Source: Humidesulfovibrio sp. (GTDB taxonomy: Bacteria; Desulfobacterota; Desulfovibrionia; Desulfovibrionales; Desulfovibrionaceae). From it: 64,000 nt of DNA. Below the pieces are notes generated by a model that was not told the DNA's origin, ran no database searches, and saw nothing but the letters and a program-made list of their open reading frames with translations. Both the position numbers and the translations under genes were made by a program. Shown piece by piece: positions 36,676 to 45,300 of this stretch (the first letter of the stretch is position 1; each line of letters starts with the position of its first letter). The stretch lies in contig NZ_JAVHLD010000013.1 in NCBI RefSeq assembly GCF_031082295.1, positions 1 through 64,000 on the forward strand, written 5' to 3'.

Positions 36676-36981
36676 TTACACAGGCGGGTTGGCAGCAGCG
36701 CGGACCTCAACAAAAGCCAGAAAAGATTCCACAGCATCCCAAGAAGCGGGCATACGAAGCAGCTCCTGATGCGCCTCAATGGTGACTGTTTCCATGCCCA
36801 TGAACTCACCGTCAGGGCCAAACATAGGGCGTTCTTCGGTGTATGTAGGGACATCCACGACAACAGACGGGAAGGCCGAAACTGCGTACTCGCCAGCGCC
36901 TTCGATCACTTCCACACCTTCTGGCAACTGCGCCAGCAGCTCGCGCGACAATTCCACTTCCGGGTGATGCAAAAGTATCAT
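36676..36981 (-). CDS. Small phage protein at the distal end of the fibre module (unknown function)
   Basis: ORF MILLHHPEVELSRELLAQLPEG...; follows the adhesin gene and sits last in the operon. Confidence 0.6.
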   Translation of the reverse strand: MILLHHPEVELSRELLAQLPEGVEVIEGAGEYAVSAFPSVVVDVPTYTEERPMFGPDGEFMGMETVTIEAHQELLRMPASWDAVESFLAFVEVRAAANPPV

Positions 36982-36993
36982 GCTACCAGCCTC

Positions 36994-38043
36994 CTATGCT
37001 GCCGTGAAAATGTTAACCGAGCCAGCGCCGCCAGCACCGCCGTCGTCCCCAATGCGTCCAAGGCCCCCGACACCGCCAGAAGCCCGCACAGTGCCTAAAT
37101 TGCTGTACCCGCCTGGGGCGGTGACAATGACCACGCACCCGCCACCCGCACCGCCGCCGCCCGAACTACCAGCAATACGGCTGTCATTACCCCCGCCTTT
37201 GGCCCCATCAGCACTAATAATGCACCCGGAGGCTACAGATACTAATGGTGAGAACAGCATCAGCAACCCACCGCCAGCCCCCGTACCAGCAGAAAGAGAG
37301 CCAGTACCAGCACCAACTGGGTCGCCAGCACCGCCGCCAGCATTTGCGCCAAGACCCGCAGAACCTGTGGCACCATAAGCACCAGCGTCCGCGCTAGGCC
37401 CTGGGACGCTGGCAACACCACCGGAACCAGCTCCACCGCAGCATGGACCACCCTTGCCGCCAGCCCCAACTGATACCGTCCCACCGCTTTGTGGAGCGCC
37501 CGTTGCACCTCCGCCAGTCTGCATAGCAGATGCCGCAGACCCAGGATGCCCATTGTTGTCTCCTGAAGCTGTCCATCCGGCAGCGCCAGCAGCGCCCTCC
37601 CCAAGAACTATATAGCCCGCGAGACTACGCTTGAGCTTGCGCTGGATATAGGCTGGCACGATGTCAAACACGGTGACGTTGCCGAAGTTCCCGGCTTTGC
37701 CCAGCTTGTCGATGTTGATTTTTCCTCCGTTTTTCAACTCCACCGAAACAGACGAAAATACGATCAGCCCTTTGCAGTTAGCGCTGACCGTGAGCGTTCC
37801 GCCGTCCACAATGAGCTTTTTACACATGAGAACAGCGGCCTCAGTGATTGTGTCGATGTCCAGTGTGGCCGAGCCAGTGACGGTCCAGGTGCCGTCGCTG
37901 TAGCTGACCACCCCGGTGATGTTGCCAAAGGCCGAGCCATCACCGAACAGCGACTGTGTCCCCAGCGGACCGGGAGGAATCCCCCCGACCCCTCCGGGCC
38001 AGCCACCGCCGCCTTCATGCGGTGACATGATGAGGCTAGGCAT
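36994..38043 (-). CDS. Glycine-rich phage tail adhesin/fibre tip
   Basis: N-terminal beta-rich segment, then long Gly-rich tract (GGGATGAPQSGGTVSVGAGGKGGPCCGGAGSGGV...SSGGGGAGGGCVVIVTAPGG...). Confidence 0.72.
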   Translation of the reverse strand: MPSLIMSPHEGGGGWPGGVGGIPPGPLGTQSLFGDGSAFGNITGVVSYSDGTWTVTGSATLDIDTITEAAVLMCKKLIVDGGTLTVSANCKGLIVFSSVSVELKNGGKINIDKLGKAGNFGNVTVFDIVPAYIQRKLKRSLAGYIVLGEGAAGAAGWTASGDNNGHPGSAASAMQTGGGATGAPQSGGTVSVGAGGKGGPCCGGAGSGGVASVPGPSADAGAYGATGSAGLGANAGGGAGDPVGAGTGSLSAGTGAGGGLLMLFSPLVSVASGCIISADGAKGGGNDSRIAGSSGGGGAGGGCVVIVTAPGGYSNLGTVRASGGVGGLGRIGDDGGAGGAGSVNIFTAA

Positions 38044-38476
38044 CTGCGAATTTCCAGCCGCGAGTCTGAATCCACGCGGTCTTGCCAGAGGTCAGCGCGG
38101 CGTTGAACTTCGCACGCAACTTCCAGCCAGCGGGGATGATGAGGAACTTGTTTCCGGCGATGTCGGCCTGGACGATGCCCGCCATGTTCGCGTGACCGAG
38201 CACGTTCGTCGGAGGAGTGGCCCCATCAGACTTGCTACCAGCAGTTATCGCAGTCGGAACATTCGTGATCTGGTAGTCATTGGTCCCGTCGTGCAGATAC
38301 AGGTTGCACAACGCGACAGCAGTATCGTCGGTGGCGATGGTGATGCTGTCGATGCGCTGATCGACACCAGCGGTAACAGTCGTAAGGTCTGCCTCGGTCG
38401 TGGACGAAGCAGCGGGGAAACTGACCAGATTACCAATAGCAACGCCAGCGTAAATCGGAGTGGTGTTGACAGCCAT
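38036..38476 (-). CDS. Phage virion-associated protein (fibre module), unknown
   Basis: MAVNTTPIYAGVAIGNLVSFPAASSTTEADLTTVTAG...; located between two fibre genes with a short overlap. Confidence 0.6.
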   Translation of the reverse strand: MAVNTTPIYAGVAIGNLVSFPAASSTTEADLTTVTAGVDQRIDSITIATDDTAVALCNLYLHDGTNDYQITNVPTAITAGSKSDGATPPTNVLGHANMAGIVQADIAGNKFLIIPAGWKLRAKFNAALTSGKTAWIQTRGWKFADA

Positions 38477-38478
38477 GA

Positions 38479-39390
38479 TTATGCACCTCCACAGGTTGCT
38501 TGCAGTACAAGGTTGGCGGCCACTGTGAGGCTGGCCGGGACGTCTGGAATATCCGCATTTGTTGGAACCTGGTCTGGATCGGTCCCTATATCCACCCGAA
38601 AAACAAGCACCTCATTTCCACCAGGATTAAGAGTGGACACAAGCAGTCCGGAATTGGAAGCCAGACCAAGCTTTTGGCCAAGATATCCCGACGCCGCATC
38701 CGTTGCGCTTATCATCACCGTGCCGACCGCCGCAGCGGCCTCGTCCGCGCTGTCCGCAGCGGCAGCGGCAAAGCCTTCGGCTGCATCCTTGGCGGCCACG
38801 GCCGCGAGTTCGGCGTCCTCGGCGTTGGTTTCCGCAGTCTGCGCGGCCTGGGCAAAGCCTTCCGCGCTAGAAATCTGCGTCGTTGTCGGCCCATTGACCA
38901 GGGCGTTTGCCGATCCGTTCCATGTCAGCACAGCGTTGGCCACGGGGCTGGGCACGGAAAGGGTGGCCCCGGAATAGGACACCGGCAGCGCCAGGCAACG
39001 ATTGATCTGCTCCTGCAGGGCGAGGCAGACCATGATGGCCCGGTCCAGGCAGTCCTCCAGCGGCTCGGCCGGCACACCGTCGCCGGGCTGGAAATCCGTC
39101 TCCTGGGTCATTCCCGGCACGCGTCTGGCGGTAAGGGTCCAGCCCGTAGGCAGCACTGGATAGGCGCTCCCGGCCAAGGGGAACGTCAGCGTGCCGCTGG
39201 ACTCCCCGGCGCCCGTGAGGCTGTAGTCCACGCCTTGCACAAGCGGATATTCCACGTTGGGCGTCACCAGGGTGTTGGTGATGATGGCCACCACGTCCGC
39301 GTCCTGCTGGAAGGGAAAGCGCAGCGGAAAGCTCGTGGCGGCATCGTTGCCGGAATAGTCCTCGCGGTTTTTATCGGTGGAGAACGCCAT
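38479..39390 (-). CDS. Phage tail fibre protein (T7 gp17 N-terminal-like)
   Basis: MAFSTDKNREDYSGNDAATSFPLRFPFQQDADVVAII...YPLVQGVDYSLTGAGESSGTLTF followed by an Ala-rich coiled region. TAATG junction with the upstream gene. Confidence 0.78.
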   Translation of the reverse strand: MAFSTDKNREDYSGNDAATSFPLRFPFQQDADVVAIITNTLVTPNVEYPLVQGVDYSLTGAGESSGTLTFPLAGSAYPVLPTGWTLTARRVPGMTQETDFQPGDGVPAEPLEDCLDRAIMVCLALQEQINRCLALPVSYSGATLSVPSPVANAVLTWNGSANALVNGPTTTQISSAEGFAQAAQTAETNAEDAELAAVAAKDAAEGFAAAAADSADEAAAAVGTVMISATDAASGYLGQKLGLASNSGLLVSTLNPGGNEVLVFRVDIGTDPDQVPTNADIPDVPASLTVAANLVLQATCGGA

Positions 39391-42300
39391 TACTTAGCCT
39401 CCTTGGGTGCGCGGAAGAACAGGCGCATGGGGTTTACCGTCTTGCCCTCGGCCATGTCGTGGACGCCCTGCACCGCCCGCCAGATGGGCCGGGTGGGAAT
39501 GCCCACGCTGAAGCCGACCAGATCCACCAGGGACTGCGCCGCCAGCAAAAACTCGCCGTCCCTATTCTTGCCGTCAAGCAGGTTCATCGTGCGTTGCACC
39601 AACTTGCCTACGTCCTCCACGGGCTTGAGGGCCGCGGCGCCGCTCGCGCGGCCGCCGAACTCGATGGAGCGCACACCCTCGCGGATGAGGGGCAGGCCCG
39701 AAAGCAGGTAGCCGAACAGGTCAAAAAACAGGTCGCGGAACTCCGGCCAGGGCTCGCCCTTGGCCCAGGCGATGATGCACGAGGTCAAGAGCGGCGGCAG
39801 CACCCAGGAGAGCATGACGTGGCGCATAAAGTCCTGGCTGGAGATCATGCTCTCGCGCCAGCCCCGGATGAAATAGGCCTGGTTGTTCAGCAGATTGGCC
39901 GAGAAGGACATGAACATGGAGAACAGCCTGGCCACGCCGGCGGAGCGCAAAAAGGTCGGCGCGTCCACGATGCCGCCGCTGGCCTGAGCGCGCTTGACCT
40001 TTTCGTCCGCGTAGGCAACGGCGCTGGCCGGGTCCATGCCGCGCTGGTTCAGGGCCTGGTCGTAGGCGCCGTACCACGTGGGATAGGCCACCAAAGCGTC
40101 CATGGTCTGGATGAGCGAGAACATGAAATCCTGGTAGTCCTTGACCGTGAGGTTGATGCCGACCTTTTGCAGCAGCTTGATCTGGTGCTTGTCCAGGTCG
40201 AGCCGCATCACCAGGTCGTGCATGGTGGAGTCAAGGTTGTGCCTGCGGTCGGCCATGTAGGGCGAAAGGTCCGCAGCCACGGCAAAGGCGTCGGCCCCGT
40301 GCTCGGCCATGATGGCCGCGCCCTTCATGAAGGCCTTGAACCCGATTTCCTGCCAGGACATGGACGCGCTGGAGAGCTGGGTCAACGCCGTCTGCATGGA
40401 CAGGCCAAGGGCCTGCAGGCTGCCCAGCACGCGCAGTTTCTCGAACATCTTGTCGAACTTGCCCGGCATGACCAGGCTGGGCCGGGCCTGGCGGCGCAGC
40501 CAGTTGCCCAGCTCCATGTATGAGTCCTCGCCCAGCGCCTTGACCCAGGCCGTGCGGAACTCGGGCACGGCCACCAGCTTGTAGGCGTTGCGCAGGGGCA
40601 GGCCGTAGTGGATGAAGTGCAGGCTGGAATTGATGTGCGAGGACAGCACGCCGAGGGACAAAAGCGGCGGCAGGCTGGAGCCCTTGCGCTCCTTGGTGAA
40701 GGAGTTGACCGGGTTGGACTTGCGGAACACGGCCGCCGTGTGCTGGATCTCGTCGGCGTAGGCTCCGGTTTCCACCTCGTTCATGAGCTTGTCCAGCCCG
40801 CCCAGGAAGGCGGCCTTGTCACTCAGGCGATGGTCGAAGATGAGCGGAAAGTACCCGCCGCGCAGGTGCCCGGCCGGAGAATCCAGGGCCAGGGGCTCCA
40901 CCTTGATGAGCGGCCCGCCGTTGACCACGCGGTGCACGTGGTCGATGAGCGGGTAGAGCTCGTCGATGGTGTCCCAAATCTGTTGCACCATGCGCCATTC
41001 GTCGGCGGTCAGGCGCTCGGTGATCTTGGCCAGATGGTCGTAGGTCCAGCCGTAGCCGCCCATAAGCGCGCGGATGTTGCCCTCGTTGCCCATGTTGAGC
41101 GCCACCATGAGCACCTTCTGGCGGTCCCACAGGCCGCCCCACTCCTGGGCCACCTCGGCCCGCAGCGGCACGCCCTCGATCTTGAACACCTCGGCGCGGT
41201 CCTGGGCCAGGTAGGGCTCGAATATCTTGTCCAGCTTGTCGCCCATTTGGCGCAGGGCGTGCTGCTTGTCGCTCTCGGCCTGGTCAAAGGGATGCACCAG
41301 GTAGGTGGTGGTATTCCCGGCCTTGGAGTTGGGCCCGTGGTTGGTAAAGCCGTCCGCCGCGTCGGCCCAATAGCGCACCATGCCCAGCTCGGCCATGAGC
41401 CCGCGCGCCCGGATGAGAACCTTGCGGCTTTCGCGCTCGCGCTCGGAATAGGCCTTGGGCCCCTTGGTCAGCTGGTTCATGGTGACGACCGAGCGTTCTG
41501 CCACGTCGGTGATGAGCAGGTCCTCGGCCAGGCCCAGCATCTTGCGCTCGTTCACGCCCTGGTGGTGCAGATAGTTGAGGGCGCCCTTGAGCTCGCGCAT
41601 CTGCGCCACGGTCATGGTCTGCACCGAGCGGAAGCCGGACTGCGGCTCGGAGAACAGCCAGGCCGGAATCTCGGCCAGGGCCGCCACGTCGATGCCCTTT
41701 TCCTGCACGAACTGCAGCAGGGGCGGCATGTCGTAGGGCATGGCCGGGGCCATGGTCGGCGTGCCCAGGCCAAAGCGCTGGACGATGGCCATGGCCTGCT
41801 CGCGGTAGTCGAAGTCCATCCGCTTGGAATAGAAAATCCGCTTGGACAGGTCCTTGAGCTTGGACATTTCCTCCCGCGCCTGGGTGCGCTCGCGGATCTC
41901 GGCCAGGGCCAGGCGGCGGCGCTCGTTGGCCTCGGACACGCGCTCGGCCCACTTTTCGCGCAGGACCGCGACGCGCGCCTTGTCCACCTCGCGCTGCTCC
42001 TTGACGGCCATGTTGGCCTCGTTCTTGAGCGCCACGGCCAACAGGAACTTGTCCTGCTTGATCTGCTGGCCGACCTTGGCCACGGCGGCCTTGAGGTTCT
42101 GGAAACTGGATTGCAGCTGGGCCACGGTCATGTTCTCGACCTTGCGCGACACCATGCGCTTGATGCCTTCCATGCTGGCCGGAACGAAGTTGCGCGTCAG
42201 GCGCTGGAGCATGCGGGCCTCGGCGTCCAGGCGCCTCTCCTGCAGCTCGTTGGCCCACGGGGTGCCGTACTCGTTCCAATCGGCATCGAACTGCGCCAAA

Positions 42301-45300
42301 CCGGACTCCACGAAGGCGCGGCGCTGCTCGCCGCCCTTGAAGTTCAAGGCCTCCAGCACGGCCTCGGGCGAGTCGAACTCGAACTCGATCATGGCCTGCT
42401 CCACGGTGTAGGTGGAGTCCTTGGACAGAAGCCCGGGCCGCACGCGCTCGTTCACGTCCTGCCCCCACAGATAGCGCGCGCTTTCCAAGTTAATCTTGGG
42501 TCCTGGCTTGTAGTCTTTGGCTTTGCGGTCCGGGCGCTCCTGCATCAGGGGGTCGTAGTTGTAGGCCAGGTAGGTGACGAGGCGATAGGCCTTGTTGTTG
42601 CGCAGCTCGTCGTCGAAGTGCTCCACCAGCTGCTGGCGGTACTTGCGGCGCTCGGCCTCGTGGTACTTCTGCATTTCGATGTCCGCGGCGAGCGACGCGC
42701 GGTTGGCCAGCGTCTCGTAGGCGTCCAGCTCCTGCCTGGTGAGCACGGACTCGTCCAGGCTCGTCTCTCCGGCAAAGATGGGCTCCAGGCCGTACTTGTT
42801 GCGGGCGCCGTCCAGTTCTTCCTGGGTGGCCAGCATGCGGTCGTACACGCCCCGGATCTCGGGGTTGATCTTGACGCCGGCGCCGCGCGCGGCCTTGTAC
42901 AGGGCCAGGAGCCAGCGCTTGAACTTGGCAAAGACCTCGTACATGGCCTCGGTGGGGGCCTTGCCTTCGCGCAGGTAGGTGAGGAAGCCGTTGGCGAACC
43001 GCTCCTGCCCTTCCTCCGAGATCCGCTCGTCCTTCTCGCGCAGCCAGGCGCGGATGGTGGCCAGGTCCGCCTCCTGCTGGGCCGTGGCGTGGCCCAGGCC
43101 GACCAAACGCTCCAGCTCGGTCAGGTACAGGTGCCCGCTTTCGTGCGGCACGGTGGAGACGTTGGCCTTCTCGAACGTGCTGATGATGGTCTGCCCGTGC
43201 TCCCAATGGATGGCGCCGTACTTGCTGCCTGCCATGCTTTGATACAGCGCCTGGCCATCGGCCACGGTCTGGCGCAAGGCCGGGGTGATGGTCAGGGAAT
43301 GGACCGAGATGTTGCCTAAGCGCTCTGCCTCGGCCCAGGCTTCCGCAGCGGTGTTGTGGCGCGAAAGAATGTCCGGCGAGTCCCGGCGCTCCAGGCGGTA
43401 GGGTTGGGACTGGCTATCTCGGTTGACCTTAAACTCTCCGGCGTCAAGGTTCGTCTCCCCCACCTTGGCGCTGGGGTCCAACTTCTTGACGTACTCGGCC
43501 ACGGCCTTGGGCAACATCTTGTCGTAAAAGCCCTTCATTCCACCGCCGCCGATGTCCAGACCGTTGCCGGACTCCTTGCCCTCGGCCTCAGCCATGATCT
43601 TTTCAGCCATGGGCTTGCCAATAGCTTCATCCAGCGGCTTGTTCACCAAACCGTCAAAAGCCCTGTTGCGCGAGTCAACGCGGCCAATCGTTCCGTCAGC
43701 GCCGATAAACAGGTCTGCCTGGGCACCATCGGTCGTCACCAGCGTTGCGATTCTTTGTGGCCCGCCACCGTTCTGGCGCCAAGCGATACTTTCCAGAGAA
43801 GCACTCAATTTATACCGCGCGGCCTGCTGCTCGCCCGTGGTCCAGGCCACGGCGTCGTAGCCCTTTTCCACGGCCTCGCGCAGGATGCGCTTGAAGGCCA
43901 GCATGGCCCAGGATTTTTTGAAGGGGGCGTTAGGCACGCCCACAGTACGCTTGCCTTCAAGCCTCACTTTTTCATCGTAAATTTCATAGTATAGGTTATT
44001 GGCCTGCTGCTTCTCCGCTTCTGTTGGCAGTTGGTCCGCAGAGCGTCCGTCTAACAAGCGGTCAAGTTCGGCTTGAAGCGCGTCAAGTTTGGCTTGGCTT
44101 CCCGCCACCAATTCCTGGGAATATCCCTTCTTCCGCCCTGCCTGGTGCCAATCGCTTTGGATCTCCTCGATGAACAGCACACGGTTGCCGTCCGCGTCCA
44201 TGCGGTCGTTCAGGCGCACGTGGGCCAGGACGTTGGGCTCCTCCCAATGCGGTGAGCGGTACACATCCGGGCTTGCCGCCGCGGTGATCTTGCCCTCCTT
44301 TGGCACCATCACGCCACGGTCGTAAAAGCCACGTACTTCGGCGTCGGTCGCCTTTGCCTGCGGGAAACGCGCGCGATAATCGGTCAAGAACTGCGCAAAG
44401 GTCATGTCCGTGCGCTGGCTCGGCAGCGTCAGCAGCACCTCGCGGTAGTTCTCGCCACCGGGGAGTTGGTAGCTGGCAAACTTCGGCGTGTTCGCCGTGC
44501 TGCCAGTTTCCTCGTCGATGCCTTCCCAGGCTTCTTGAATACGCGCCGCCTCGTCCCAATTTCCCGCCGCCTCGGCTTCATTGATAGCCTGTTGCCACTC
44601 GTTGCCCGTATAGTTGTATTTGCTGTTGCTGCGTTTGGTGATTTCCTCCAGCCTCGGCCCGCCTTCCTTGATGAACTGGAGCACCTGCTCCTTGCTGATC
44701 TTCGCGTCGGAGTCCTGGGCCACGCGGATGTAGTGCTCCAACCCAAGATCGGACAGTTCCTCGGGGCGCAGTCCTGGCTTGGGCGTGCCGTTCTTGTCCC
44801 AAAACTGACTGAGCCAGAACTTGGCCGGCTGAGGCTTCTTGACGTTGATGCCTTCCAAAAAGCGCGCCGTGGGCGAGTAGAACGCGGGCGCCGACTGAAA
44901 GAACAGCCGCCCCTCGTGGTCCTTGACACCTTCGAGCATAGACAATACTGTCATTTCGGAAATGCCAACTGCTGGCCGCGTGGGACTCTGGCTCTTGCCG
45001 GAAGAAGGCGCGGAGGTACCGGTTGGCATCTTCTTTTCCGAGCGCAGGTCATACAGCCGGAAGTCCTCCAACTCCTTGACGCCCTTCTCGGCCTCCTTCA
45101 CCGTCAGCTTGACCACGTAGATGCTGTCGCCCACGCGCACCGGGGAGTACAGGCGATGCACCTGCGCCACGCCGGCCTGCTTCTTCAAATCCAGGTGGGT
45201 TTCCACCAGCACCGCGTTTTTCACGATGTCCGAGAGCACCGTCATCACCTGCACCATGGCCGGGTAGTGCCCCTCGTCCGGGTGGTCCTGGGCCACGTGG

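Noticed and set aside
36599-39390. Diversity-generating retroelement near the fibre genes, expected because the head genes resemble Bordetella phage BPP-1
   Set aside because: No reverse transcriptase ORF and no template/variable repeat pair seen; the fibre module ends at the tRNA.
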